DNA from: Pelomonas cellulosilytica
Lineage (GTDB): Bacteria; Pseudomonadota; Gammaproteobacteria; Burkholderiales; Burkholderiaceae_C
NCBI RefSeq assembly: GCF_021353265.1
Contig: NZ_JAJTWU010000010.1
Location: forward strand, 1 to 64,000
Length of the DNA: 64,000 nucleotides
Reading direction: 5' to 3'
A model generated the notes under the pieces. It saw only the letters and a program-made list of their open reading frames with translations, was not told where the DNA came from and made no database searches. Of this stretch, positions 51,509 to 59,854 are shown piece by piece (within the stretch, counting starts at the first letter, position 1; every line of letters starts with the position of its first letter). Position numbers and translations under genes: made by a program.

Positions 51509-53110
51509 ATGCCATCCACCGATGACAACCTGGTCGACGAATGGGTCGGCCACAACCTGCTGGGCAGTGACCCGGCCCTGCTGGCGGCGCTGCGCCGGGC
51601 CGCCCCCCAGGCCGTCGAGCCGCTGATGCGCTACGGCGCCGAGCTGGGCAGCGCAGACACCGCGCAGCTCGCGCGCGACGCCAACCGCCACGGCCCGCAG
51701 CTGCGGCCACTGGACGCTCGCGGCCGGCGCATCGACGCGGTGGACTTCCACCCCGCCTGGCACGCGTTGCTGGCGATGTACCGCCGCCAGGGCCTGGTGG
51801 CCGACGTGTTTGCCACAGACACGCCGGGCCGCTGGGCCGCGTTCGCGGCCGGTTGCTACCTGCACGGCCAGGTGGAGGCCGGCAGCCTGTGCCCGGCGAC
51901 GATGACGCAGGCCGCCATCCCGCTGCTGGCGCGCCAGCCCGAGCTGTTCGCGCCGCTGCGTGACAGGTTCTTCAGCCACGAACACGACCCGCGCGACCTG
52001 CCGATGACCGAGAAGCCGTCGATCTGGGTCGGCATGGGACTGACCGAGAAGCAGGGCGGCTCAGACCTCCGCCGCGTCGCGACCACGGCCGCCGAGCAGG
52101 CCGACGGCAGCTACCTCGTCACGGGCCACAAGTGGTTCTTCTCGGCGCCGACAAGCGATGCCCACCTTGTGCTGGCCCGTACCGAGTCGGGGCCCAGTTG
52201 CTTCTGGCTGCCGCGCTACACACCGGACGGTGCGCGCAACGCGGTGCAAGTGACGCGGCTCAAGGACAAACTCGGCAACCGCAGCAACGCCAGCAGCGAG
52301 GTCGAGTTCCACGGCGCGTGGGCCCGCCGCGTAGGCGACGAGGGTCGCGGCATCCCGACGCTCGTCGAGATGGCCGGCTACACGCGGCTGAACTGCGTCA
52401 TCGGCAGCGCCGCGCTGCTTCGCGCCGGCTTCGTGCAAGCGCTGCACAACTCACGCGAGCGCATGGCGTTCGGCCGACATCTGGCCGAGCAACCGCTGAT
52501 GCAGACGGTGCTGGCTGACCTCGCGCTGGAGAGCGAGGCCGCAATGCGGCTGATGCTGCGGCTGGCCGAGGGCTTCGAGCGCGGTCCGAATGGCGATCAC
52601 GGCTGGCAGCGGCTGATGACGCCGGCCGCCAAGCTGTGGGTGTGCAAGCGCGCCATCGAGTGCACTGGCGAGGCGATGGAACTGCTGGGCGGCAACGGGT
52701 ATGTGGAGGACGGCGTGCTGGCGCGGCTGTATCGCGAAGCGCCCGTCAACTCCATCTGGGAAGGATCGGGCAACGTGATGGCACTGGACGTGCTGCGCGC
52801 CATCGCCCGCGACCCCGACACGGCACTGGCGCTGCTCGATGGTTTGGCCACCAGCCCCGATGCGCCGGTACGGGTCGAGGCCCGGGCGCTGCAACAGCTT
52901 CTGGCGGGGGACGCCGCTGCGCTGGAGGCCCAGGCCCGCCGTGTGGCGCAGGGCCTGGTGCTGTGCGCGCAGGCAGTGCTGATGCGCGAGCAGGCCAGCA
53001 CCGCGGCCGCCGATGCCTTCATCGCCACCCGCTTCGGCGGCGACGGCCGGCTGATCGGCACGCACGCCGTGCCGCAGGCCGCGCAACTGCTGGCCGATTC
53101 GCTCGCCTGA
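51509..53110 (+). CDS. aidB: AidB-type acyl-CoA dehydrogenase
   Basis: A 533-residue flavoprotein of the AidB branch, longer than catabolic acyl-CoA dehydrogenases. WVGMGLTEKQGGSDLRRVAT and GHKWFFSAPTSDAHLVLA are the FAD motifs, and LLGGNGYVEDGVLARLYREA with NSIWEGSGNVMALDVLRA matches E. coli AidB, a flavoprotein induced in the alkylation response that binds DNA. No ada or other repair genes are adjacent, so the role in alkylation defence is by homology. Confidence 0.9.
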   Translation: MPSTDDNLVDEWVGHNLLGSDPALLAALRRAAPQAVEPLMRYGAELGSADTAQLARDANRHGPQLRPLDARGRRIDAVDFHPAWHALLAMYRRQGLVADVFATDTPGRWAAFAAGCYLHGQVEAGSLCPATMTQAAIPLLARQPELFAPLRDRFFSHEHDPRDLPMTEKPSIWVGMGLTEKQGGSDLRRVATTAAEQADGSYLVTGHKWFFSAPTSDAHLVLARTESGPSCFWLPRYTPDGARNAVQVTRLKDKLGNRSNASSEVEFHGAWARRVGDEGRGIPTLVEMAGYTRLNCVIGSAALLRAGFVQALHNSRERMAFGRHLAEQPLMQTVLADLALESEAAMRLMLRLAEGFERGPNGDHGWQRLMTPAAKLWVCKRAIECTGEAMELLGGNGYVEDGVLARLYREAPVNSIWEGSGNVMALDVLRAIARDPDTALALLDGLATSPDAPVRVEARALQQLLAGDAAALEAQARRVAQGLVLCAQAVLMREQASTAAADAFIATRFGGDGRLIGTHAVPQAAQLLADSLA

Positions 53111-53255
53111 CCACCCTCGCCCTCGCCCTCGCCCGCCGCACGGCGAGCGGGCGGCCTGTCGGCCTTCTCCGACACGCCGAGGCGCCGCCCGCTGATCCGG
53201 GCCGGTCAGGGGCGCCGCGATGCTGCTGCCCAGCCCAACACGACACGGAGGTGAT

Positions 53256-53447
53256 ATGAGCGAACCCACCACCCTGACCGAGCTGGCCCAGCCCGGCGCC
53301 AACAACCGCCCCCTCTTCGCGGCGCTGACGCGCTGGTGGGGCCCTGCCGCGTCGCCCACCGCGGAGCCCGTGCTGGGCTACGAATCCGCGCAGCCGTGGA
53401 TACTGGACGACGCCTCCGCCGAAGCCGGCCCGCATTCGCCGTCCTGA
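53256..53447 (+). CDS. Small ORF with near-perfect Shine-Dalgarno
   Basis: A 63-residue protein (MSEPTTLTELAQPGANNRPL at the start) with GGAGGTGAT directly before the ATG, the best ribosome site in the window. It is hydrophilic with one WW pair (ALTRWWGPAA), no signal peptide and no recognised family. A strong terminator follows 30 nt after the stop. This supports real expression of a small protein. Confidence 0.7.
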   Translation: MSEPTTLTELAQPGANNRPLFAALTRWWGPAASPTAEPVLGYESAQPWILDDASAEAGPHSPS

Positions 53448-53477
53448 ACGGCGGTCCCCAAGCCAAAACGACGAGAA

Positions 53478-53506
53478 ACGGGCCCGCGGGGGCCCGTTGT
53501 CTTTTT
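53478..53506 (+). terminator. Rho-independent terminator
   Basis: ACGGGCCC, loop GCGG and GGGCCCGT form a perfect 8-bp stem, followed by TTGTCTTTTT. It ends the small-ORF transcript and lies just before the 3' end of the convergent response regulator gene. Confidence 0.88.
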
Positions 53507-53529
53507 GGCGACACCGCCGCAGAGGGGCG

Positions 53530-54180
53530 TTATTGAATCAGGCCGTTCTTCAGTGCGTAGTAGGTCAGGTCGCTGTTCGTCTGCAGCTTGAGCTTCTCCA
53601 GCACACGGGTGCGGTAGGTGCTGACCGTCTTGACGCTCAGGAACAGCGCCTCGGCGATGTGGCCCACCGTTTCCCCCTGGGCCAGCCGCAGGAAGACCTG
53701 GAATTCGCGTTCCGACAGCGCCTCGTGCATCGGCTTGTCCGGCGCCGTGCCGGACGCGCTGCCGCCCACAACGCTGTCGGCCAGCTGCTCGGCGACGGCC
53801 GGGCTGATGTAGCGGCGGCCGCGGGCCACCAGCCGGATCGCGTTGGCAATCTCCTCCGGGTCGCACTCCTTGTTCAGGTACCCGGCCGCCCCCTGGCGCA
53901 ACAGCGTCGTCGCGTAATGCGCTTCCGGGAAGCCACTGAGGATGAGTACGGGCAGCTCCGGGAAGCGCGCCTTGATGGCGGCCAGCGCATCCACGCCGCT
54001 CTGGTCGGGCATGGAGATATCCAGCAGCAGCACGTCCACCTCGCCCTTGCGGGCCATGTCCAGCGCCTCGTGGCCACTGCCGCCCTCGCCGGTGACGCGC
54101 AGGTCGACATGGTCGGACAGGAACTGGCGCAGTCCGGTGCGCACAATGGCGTGGTCGTCGACGATGCCGATGCGGATCAT
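53530..54180 (-). CDS. NarL/FixJ family response regulator (LuxR HTH)
   Basis: A 216-residue two-component regulator. The receiver domain has acidic pocket Asp8/Asp9 (IVDDH) and phospho-acceptor Asp54 (LLLDISMP). The LuxR-type HTH is near 150-210 (LSEREFQVFLRLAQGETVGH, then SVKTVSTYRTRVLEKL). The HisKA_3 kinase at 55215-56666 belongs to the class that pairs with such regulators. It diverges from the BON lipoprotein gene. A start at 54225 is possible in frame but adds nothing conserved. Confidence 0.93.
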   Translation of the reverse strand: MIRIGIVDDHAIVRTGLRQFLSDHVDLRVTGEGGSGHEALDMARKGEVDVLLLDISMPDQSGVDALAAIKARFPELPVLILSGFPEAHYATTLLRQGAAGYLNKECDPEEIANAIRLVARGRRYISPAVAEQLADSVVGGSASGTAPDKPMHEALSEREFQVFLRLAQGETVGHIAEALFLSVKTVSTYRTRVLEKLKLQTNSDLTYYALKNGLIQ

Positions 54181-54247
54181 GGTGGGGGCCTGTGATGTTG
54201 GACAGCCCAGCGTAGCAGCCCGCACGGCGGTGGCGCCTAGGCCGGCG

Positions 54248-54259
54248 TCCTACGTAGAT
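54248..54259. promoter_or_regulatory. TCCTAC inverted motif upstream of the response regulator and BON gene
   Basis: TCCTACGTAGAT joins two TCCTAC-like half sites head to head, 68 nt upstream of the response regulator start and 112 nt upstream of the BON gene. The half site recurs at 54748, 56669 and 59756, which suggests a regulon motif. Confidence 0.4.
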
Positions 54260-54291
54260 GACAGCCGTGTCCGACAAGCAGCCTGCCCGGG

Positions 54292-54328
54292 GGACTATCC
54301 CGGCGCACTCGCGTCGCTCCGATAGTCC
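54292..54328. repeat. Inverted repeat GGACTATC-N21-GATAGTCC
   Basis: Perfect 8-bp arms are separated by 21 nt, 43 nt before the BON lipoprotein start. The arm centres are about 29 bp apart. It could be a regulatory site or an mRNA leader hairpin; no T-run follows. Confidence 0.5.
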
Positions 54329-54370
54329 GGCCACGGCCCGGGTGGGCCGCAGCCAACAAGGAGCACAACC

Positions 54371-54694
54371 ATGCTGAACAAACCCGTCCTGACCCTCGCC
54401 CTGGCCTCCGCACTCGTCGCCACGCTGGCGGCCACCAGCGGCTGCGCCGTCACACGCAACCAGGAAACCGTCGGCGCCTACGTTGACGACGCTGCGCTGA
54501 CGACGCGCGTCAAGGCCAAGTTCGCTGCCGACCCGACGGTCAGCGCCATGTCCATCAGCGTCGAAACGCTCAAGGGCACCGTGCAGCTGTCGGGCTTCGC
54601 CAAGAACGCCGACGAGAAGGCCGTGGCCGAAAAGCTGGCCCGCGAGACCTCCGGCGTCGTCGCAGTGCGCAACGACATCGCCGTGCGTCCGTGA
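54371..54694 (+). CDS. BON domain lipoprotein
   Basis: A 107-residue lipoprotein. The signal ends ATSGC with the lipidated Cys at residue 25. One BON domain follows (DDAALTTRVKAKFAADP and ISVETLKGTVQLSGFAKN, then VVAVRNDIAV), related to OsmY. BON proteins bind phospholipid and support envelope integrity under stress. AAGGAG precedes the ATG. It lies between a response regulator and its likely kinase, so it is a candidate output gene. Confidence 0.9.
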   Translation: MLNKPVLTLALASALVATLAATSGCAVTRNQETVGAYVDDAALTTRVKAKFAADPTVSAMSISVETLKGTVQLSGFAKNADEKAVAEKLARETSGVVAVRNDIAVRP

Positions 54695-54738
54695 CGGGCG
54701 CGGGCCTGGCGTCTCGGCGCCGGGCCCGGCATTCCGCC

Positions 54739-54754
54739 TAGGACAATTCCTACA
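54739..54754. promoter_or_regulatory. TAGGA-N4-TCCTACA inverted site before the receiver-kinase genes
   Basis: TAGGACAATTCCTACA holds inverted TAGGA and TCCTA separated by 4 nt, about 85 nt upstream of the receiver gene. The arrangement is like RcsB and other NarL/FixJ-family binding sites. The local LuxR-type regulator is the obvious candidate to bind it. Confidence 0.5.
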
Positions 54755-54838
54755 GCGCAACGGCTTGCCCGCGCTGCCGGGCAGAGGCCGAAGCAGTTCA
54801 TACTTGACCCCATCACGCCATACCGCTGCCGTCGGGCC

Positions 54839-55252
54839 ATGCCAGTACTGAAAGCCTTCATCGTCGAGGACAGCCCGGTAATCCTGGAGAACCTGGTCGC
54901 CACGCTTGAAGAGCTGGCGCAGGTGGAGGTGGTGGGCTCCGTGGCCGACGAGGCCGGCGCAGTGCGCTGGATGAGCCGCGACCCCGACGCCAACGCAGAC
55001 TTGTTCATCGTGGACGTCTTCCTGCGCTCCGGGACCGGGTTGGGCGTGCTGCAGGCCGCGCAGAAGCTCGGCGTGCGCGCGCGCCGCGTCGTCCTGACCA
55101 ACTATGCGACCGAGGAGATGCGCCGGCGCTGCGCCAGCCTCGGTGCCGAACGCGTGTTCGACAAGAGCCGCGAGCTGGACGACCTCATCACCTACTGCGC
55201 CGAGCTGGCTGACGATGGCACTGCTCAACAGCCCGCTGCCGCAGCCAGCTGA
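54839..55252 (+). CDS. Stand-alone response regulator receiver protein
   Basis: A 137-residue single receiver domain. The acidic pocket is Glu10/Asp11 (VEDSP), the phospho-acceptor Asp59 (FIVDVFL), Thr87 (VVLTNY) and Lys109 (FDKS). No output domain is attached. It may act as a phosphate sink or relay between the kinase and the LuxR-type regulator. Its last 38 nt overlap the kinase gene. Confidence 0.9.
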   Translation: MPVLKAFIVEDSPVILENLVATLEELAQVEVVGSVADEAGAVRWMSRDPDANADLFIVDVFLRSGTGLGVLQAAQKLGVRARRVVLTNYATEEMRRRCASLGAERVFDKSRELDDLITYCAELADDGTAQQPAAAAS

Positions 55253-56666
55253 GCGGCCTACGGTGCTGCGTCATCTGGACCCCTGGCTTGAAGGAGCCGC
55301 CCGCAACCGTGGCGTCGCCGTCGTGCTGGCGGCGGTGGCCGCCGCCGCCGTCATGGGCGTCAGCGAGGCCGCCTTCTGGGGCGCCGACCAGGCGCTCGCT
55401 CAGTCACAGGCCCGCCACGTCGCACGGGATGAAGGGCTGCGCCTGCGCGAGCTGCTGACCAACGCCGAGACCGCACAGCGCGGCTTCCTGCTGACAGGGC
55501 GCGACGACTACCTTGCCCCCGTCAAGCTGGCCGAGCGCGAACTGCCCGCCGTGTTGAAGAGCCTGCGCGGCCAGTACGAAAGCAGCGACTGGGCCGCGCT
55601 GGTGCAGGACGCCAGCCTGCGCGCCAACGAGAAGCTGTCGGAGCTGCAGTTGGTCATCAAGCTCTACCGCGAGGGCAACACGCCGGCCTGGCAGGGGCTG
55701 GTGGAAAGCGACATCGGCCGCGAGAAGATGCAGGCCGTGCGCGACGCGGTCGCCCAGCTGGACCGCCATGAGCTCGCGCAGATCGCGCAGGAACGGGACG
55801 CCGTCTACCGCTCGCTGACCTGGGGCCGCCTGGGCGTCCATGGGCTCACGCTGCTCAGCCTGTTCGGCCTGGCCATCTTCCTGCGCCGCAACGAGGCGCT
55901 GCACAAGGCGCGCCGCCAGCACGCCGACGAGCTGGCGCTGGAGCGCGACCGGCTGGACCGCGAGGTGGCCCGCCGCACCGCCGAGCTGACCGAGCTGGCC
56001 CGCCACCTGCAGACGGTGCGCGAGGACGAGCGCGCCCGCCTGGCGCGGGAGCTGCATGACGAGCTCGGTGCGCTGCTGACGGCCGCCAAGCTGGACGTGG
56101 CCCGTATCCGCCGCATGACGAAGACAGCCGTCGACATCGACGAGCGACTCAAGCACATGAGCGAGCTGTTGGACCAGGGCATCGCGCTGAAGCGCCGCAT
56201 CATCGAGGACCTGCGCCCTTCGGCGCTGTCCAACCTGGGGCTGGTACCGGCGCTGGAGATCTTGACGCAGGAGTTCGAGCAGCGCTCGGGCCTGCAGCTC
56301 AGCCTGGAGCTCAACGACGCCCCGAGCGACGAGGCCGACCGGCTGGCGCTATACCGCCTCGTGCAGGAGGCGCTGACGAACATCCTGCGCCATGCCAAGG
56401 CCAGGCATGTCCGCGTGTCGCTGGGCGAGGCCGATGGCTGGCTGCAGCTGCACATCCGCGACGACGGCCAGGGCTTCAACCCCGAGGCCGTCGGCGCTGG
56501 ACACCATGGCCTGCTGGGCATGCGCTACCGCATCGAGAGCCTGGGCGGCACGCTGCAGTTGCTGTCCGCGCCGGGCCGCGGCACGCTGGTGCTGGCCCGC
56601 CTGCCCTACCGGGCGCCACCGCCGGCCGAAGCCGCGGCCGCGCCCGACGCCGACACGCCCGCCTGA
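55215..56666 (+). CDS. CHASE3 sensor histidine kinase (HisKA_3 type)
   Basis: A 483-residue inner-membrane kinase. TM1 is at about 33-53, a periplasmic CHASE3 domain (NAETAQRGFLLTG, 83-95) follows, and TM2 is at about 206-224. A coiled coil leads to the HisKA_3 dimerisation domain with phospho-accepting His281 (ARELHDELG) and a HATPase_c domain with N-box Asn389 and DDGQG at 416-420. This NarX/UhpB-like class phosphorylates LuxR-type regulators, fitting the regulator at 53530. The signal is unknown. Confidence 0.92.
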   Translation: MALLNSPLPQPAERPTVLRHLDPWLEGAARNRGVAVVLAAVAAAAVMGVSEAAFWGADQALAQSQARHVARDEGLRLRELLTNAETAQRGFLLTGRDDYLAPVKLAERELPAVLKSLRGQYESSDWAALVQDASLRANEKLSELQLVIKLYREGNTPAWQGLVESDIGREKMQAVRDAVAQLDRHELAQIAQERDAVYRSLTWGRLGVHGLTLLSLFGLAIFLRRNEALHKARRQHADELALERDRLDREVARRTAELTELARHLQTVREDERARLARELHDELGALLTAAKLDVARIRRMTKTAVDIDERLKHMSELLDQGIALKRRIIEDLRPSALSNLGLVPALEILTQEFEQRSGLQLSLELNDAPSDEADRLALYRLVQEALTNILRHAKARHVRVSLGEADGWLQLHIRDDGQGFNPEAVGAGHHGLLGMRYRIESLGGTLQLLSAPGRGTLVLARLPYRAPPPAEAAAAPDADTPA

Positions 56667-56775
56667 GCTCCTACACGCCGAGGCTGCTGGCGCCGACAGG
56701 CCGCCGCTAGGGCCGCCCTCACACTGGCGCACCGGGCCCGAGAGGGCGGCCCGGACCGTGAGCAAGGAGGGCCCC

Positions 56776-57177
56776 ATGCAATTTCCGAAATCGCTGCACG
56801 CGGAGGGCTGGCATGCCCACATGCCGCATCTGCGCCTGTTCCACGCCCAGGGTGACGTCCGCTCCCCCCGCGAGCGCCACCGCTTGCGCCTGGTGCTGGC
56901 TGTCATCGCCGCGGGTGCACTGCTGGCCAGCGCCGGCGTGGCCGCCATCGACGATCCCCGACCGCTGGACCAGCAACTGAGCCTGGCCATGCAGGACGCC
57001 GGCGAGACGCTGCACGGTTGGCAGGATCAACTCTCTCGCGGCCTGCAGGTGTCGCTGCGGGCGGTAGCCGACGGCCGCGAGACGCCGGCGGTCTCCGAGC
57101 CAGACACCGCCCCCGTCGCGTTGCTGGCGGGCCCGTCCGCGAGCGCGGACCAGCAGCCGGCCCCCAGGGGCCGCTGA
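56776..57177 (+). CDS. Small single-pass membrane protein
   Basis: A 133-residue protein of no recognised family. Residues 36-57 (HRLRLVLAVIAAGALLASAG) are one membrane helix following a basic stretch. AAGGAGG 5 nt before the ATG is an excellent ribosome site and decides the start. It follows the kinase gene by 109 nt, with a TCCTACA motif (56669-56675) in the gap, so it may belong to the same regulon. Confidence 0.68.
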   Translation: MQFPKSLHAEGWHAHMPHLRLFHAQGDVRSPRERHRLRLVLAVIAAGALLASAGVAAIDDPRPLDQQLSLAMQDAGETLHGWQDQLSRGLQVSLRAVADGRETPAVSEPDTAPVALLAGPSASADQQPAPRGR

Positions 57178-57202
57178 GCCGGGAGTCCGGCGAACGGGCC
57201 GC

Positions 57203-59698
57203 TCAGGCCGACGCCGACTCGTGCATCGCCAGCAGCGCCGCGACCGGCTCGGGCCGGTGCAGCAGGAAGCCCTGCACCTCGCCGACACCCAGCCGCACCA
57301 ACTCCAGCAGCACGTCGGGCGTCTCGACGCATTCCGCCACCGTGGTCAGCCCCAGCGTCTGTGCCACGTCGACGAAGCTGCGCACGGCCACCTGGTCCAG
57401 CGGGTCGGTCATCAGCGCACGGACGAACTGGCCATCGATCTTCAGCAGGTCCACCGGCAGCGCCTTGAGGTAGCTGTACGAAGACGCCCCGGCGCCGAAG
57501 TCGTCCAGCGCCACGCGCGCGCCGAGTGCGCGCATCTGCGTGATGAAACGTGCCGCATCCGCCAGCCGCGTGATGACGGCCGTCTCGGTGATTTCCAGGC
57601 ACAGCGCCGACGCGCGCTCGCGGCCCAGCTGCTGCAGCAGCGACCGGGCCTCGTCATGGAAGGCGGCGTCCTGCAGCGTCAGCCCCGACACGTTGACGGC
57701 CAGCGACGCGATCTCCACCGGCCCCTCGCGCTGTAGCAGCGTCACGGCCTGGCGCAGCACCCATCGGTCCAGCCGCGGCGCGATGTGGAAGCGCTCGGCG
57801 GCCGGCATGAAGGCGCCGGGCGGCACGCGCGTGCCGTCACGCTCGCGCAGCCGCAGCAACAGCTCGCCGCGCAGCCGGCCGTCGTCCTCGTCGCCCTGCG
57901 CCGGCATGACACGCTGCAGGTCCAGCTCGAAACGGTCCTCGTCCAGCGCCTGCTGCAGCCGCGTCGCCCAGCGGTGTTCGCTGCGGTGGGCGCGCAGCGT
58001 CGCATCGTCCTGCGACCACGCGCGCACCCGGTTGCGGCCCTGCTCCTTGGCCAGCATGCAGCAGGCATCCGCCTCGCGCAGCGCAGCCTCGGCCGACGGC
58101 CACCGGCCGTCCAACGGCGCCACGCCGATGCTGGCGCCAATGCGGAAGCTCTGAGCGCCGTCGCTGTAGCGATACTGGTCCAGCGCATCGCAGAGCTTCT
58201 GCGCGACATGCAGCGCCTCATCCGGCGAGCAGTTCTCCAGGATGGCGGCGAACTCGTCGCCGCCCAGCCGCGCCACCGTGTCGCGGCCGCGTACGCCAGC
58301 CTCCAGCCGCTGCGCGACCTGGCGCAGCACCTCGTCGCCGGCGGCGTGGCCACAGTGATCGTTGACAAGCTTGAAGCGGTCCAGGTCGAACGCCAGCACC
58401 GCGTGATGGCTGCCATCGCGCTTGGCTCGCTCAAAGGTGCGCGCCAGGCGCTGCCCGAACTCGACCCGGTTGACGAGACCCGTGAGGCCGTCGTGGCTGG
58501 CCCGCCAGCGGATCTCGTCGAACTGCCGACGCTGCTGCGTCACGTCGCGGAAGACGAGCACGGCGCCCAGTACCTGGCCCGCCTTGCCGCGGATGGGCGC
58601 GACTGAGTCGTCCACCGCGCGCAGCTCGCCTTCGCGGCTCAGCAGCATCGCGCCGGCCGGCAACTGCGCGGGCTGGCCGCTGGCCAGGCAGGCCTGCACC
58701 GGGTCGGGCAGCACGTCGCCATCGTCCTCGCGCCGCGGCACGAACACGAGGCCGGCCGGCTCGCCGCGAGCCTCGTCGGCCGACCAGCCGGTCAGCCGCT
58801 GCGCGACCGGGTTCAGCCAGGTGACTCGACCCTGCGCGTCAGTCGTCAGCACGGCGTCGGCAATGGATTGCAGCGTCACCTCCAGCAACTCGTGCTGCTC
58901 CTCCAGCTGCTGCTGCAGCCGGCGCTCCTCGCTGACGTCCCAGCAGACACCGGACAGACGCAGCGCCTGGCCATCGCCGTTGCGCAGCGCCCGGCCAGAA
59001 CCGCGCATCACGTGGACCGTGCCATCGGGCCAGTCGATGCGCCATTCACCTTCGAACGGCGCACCGTCCCGCAGGGCGCCGCGCAGCACGCGCAGCGTCG
59101 CATGACGGTCCGCGTGATGCAGGCGCCGCCTCCAGCCGGCCACCGTCGCCCGCTGGCCGCGCGGCACCTCGCCGTGCAGGCGCCACATGGCATCGTCCCA
59201 CGCCAGTTGACCGGTCGCGACATCGAGGTCCCACACGCCGATACCGCCGCCATGCGTCGCCAGCGCCAGTCGCTCCAGCGTGCGCTCCAGGTCTGCACGC
59301 AGGCCGGCGGCCTCGGTGATGTCCTGCATCACGACGTCGACACGGCGTGCGCCGCCGTCCCACTCACCGGCCACGCGCAACACCCGCGGCCCCTGCTCGT
59401 CGGCGTCACACGGCAATTCAACTTCCCAGCCCTGCCCCTCGGTGGCCGCAAGATGCAGCGCCGCGTCCAGCATGGCCGCCCCGTCCGGGCCGAAGCGCGC
59501 CAGCACGGCAGCCAGCGTCGGCACACGGCCAGCAGGCAACCCCAGCAGCTCGCAGGCCGAGTCCGACAACACCAGCGCGCCGGTGTCGACCTGCCATTCC
59601 CAGGCCCCGACGCCGGCCAGCCGGCTGCAGCGGTCCAGGAAACGCGCGTTCTGGGCCAGGGCCTGCTCGATGGCGGCCACGGGCTGGGGGTCGCTCAT
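57203..59698 (-). CDS. Triple-PAS GGDEF-EAL (ELL) c-di-GMP enzyme
   Basis: An 831-residue cytoplasmic protein. Three PAS-like domains (about 12-130, 140-258 and 268-390) precede a GGDEF domain with intact GGDEF at 479-483 and an RxxD inhibitory site (RGRD, 470-473). The phosphodiesterase domain reads ELL in place of EAL (Glu612), but later residues are kept (ALDDFGAG, LLKIDGQFV, AECVET, VQGFLLH). Cyclase activity is likely and phosphodiesterase activity possible. A TGTAGGA motif lies 58 nt upstream. ATG at 59698 is used instead of 59716. Confidence 0.92.
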   Translation of the reverse strand: MSDPQPVAAIEQALAQNARFLDRCSRLAGVGAWEWQVDTGALVLSDSACELLGLPAGRVPTLAAVLARFGPDGAAMLDAALHLAATEGQGWEVELPCDADEQGPRVLRVAGEWDGGARRVDVVMQDITEAAGLRADLERTLERLALATHGGGIGVWDLDVATGQLAWDDAMWRLHGEVPRGQRATVAGWRRRLHHADRHATLRVLRGALRDGAPFEGEWRIDWPDGTVHVMRGSGRALRNGDGQALRLSGVCWDVSEERRLQQQLEEQHELLEVTLQSIADAVLTTDAQGRVTWLNPVAQRLTGWSADEARGEPAGLVFVPRREDDGDVLPDPVQACLASGQPAQLPAGAMLLSREGELRAVDDSVAPIRGKAGQVLGAVLVFRDVTQQRRQFDEIRWRASHDGLTGLVNRVEFGQRLARTFERAKRDGSHHAVLAFDLDRFKLVNDHCGHAAGDEVLRQVAQRLEAGVRGRDTVARLGGDEFAAILENCSPDEALHVAQKLCDALDQYRYSDGAQSFRIGASIGVAPLDGRWPSAEAALREADACCMLAKEQGRNRVRAWSQDDATLRAHRSEHRWATRLQQALDEDRFELDLQRVMPAQGDEDDGRLRGELLLRLRERDGTRVPPGAFMPAAERFHIAPRLDRWVLRQAVTLLQREGPVEIASLAVNVSGLTLQDAAFHDEARSLLQQLGRERASALCLEITETAVITRLADAARFITQMRALGARVALDDFGAGASSYSYLKALPVDLLKIDGQFVRALMTDPLDQVAVRSFVDVAQTLGLTTVAECVETPDVLLELVRLGVGEVQGFLLHRPEPVAALLAMHESASA

Positions 59699-59755
59699 CG
59701 AAATACTCCAGGCCAAAGGTCGGCGACAGCTTGCCGGCTCGCCCCCCGCCGGTCG

Positions 59756-59762
59756 TGTAGGA
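59756..59762. promoter_or_regulatory. TGTAGGA motif between the PAS-GGDEF-EAL and His-rich genes
   Basis: TGTAGGA is the reverse complement of the TCCTACA found upstream of the receiver and small membrane protein genes. It lies in the divergent gap 59699-59854. It is a single half site, so support is modest. Confidence 0.35.
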
Positions 59763-59854
59763 CGAGACCGCCTCTGCGATTTGTTACCGCGCGGGTGCCA
59801 ACGACGACGGGGAGACCACGTTCAATTCACACCCATGACAACAAGGGGTCCCGC

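Noticed and set aside
53111-53165. CCCTCG direct repeats as a regulatory array
   Set aside because: Only about three copies in GC-rich DNA; expected by composition.
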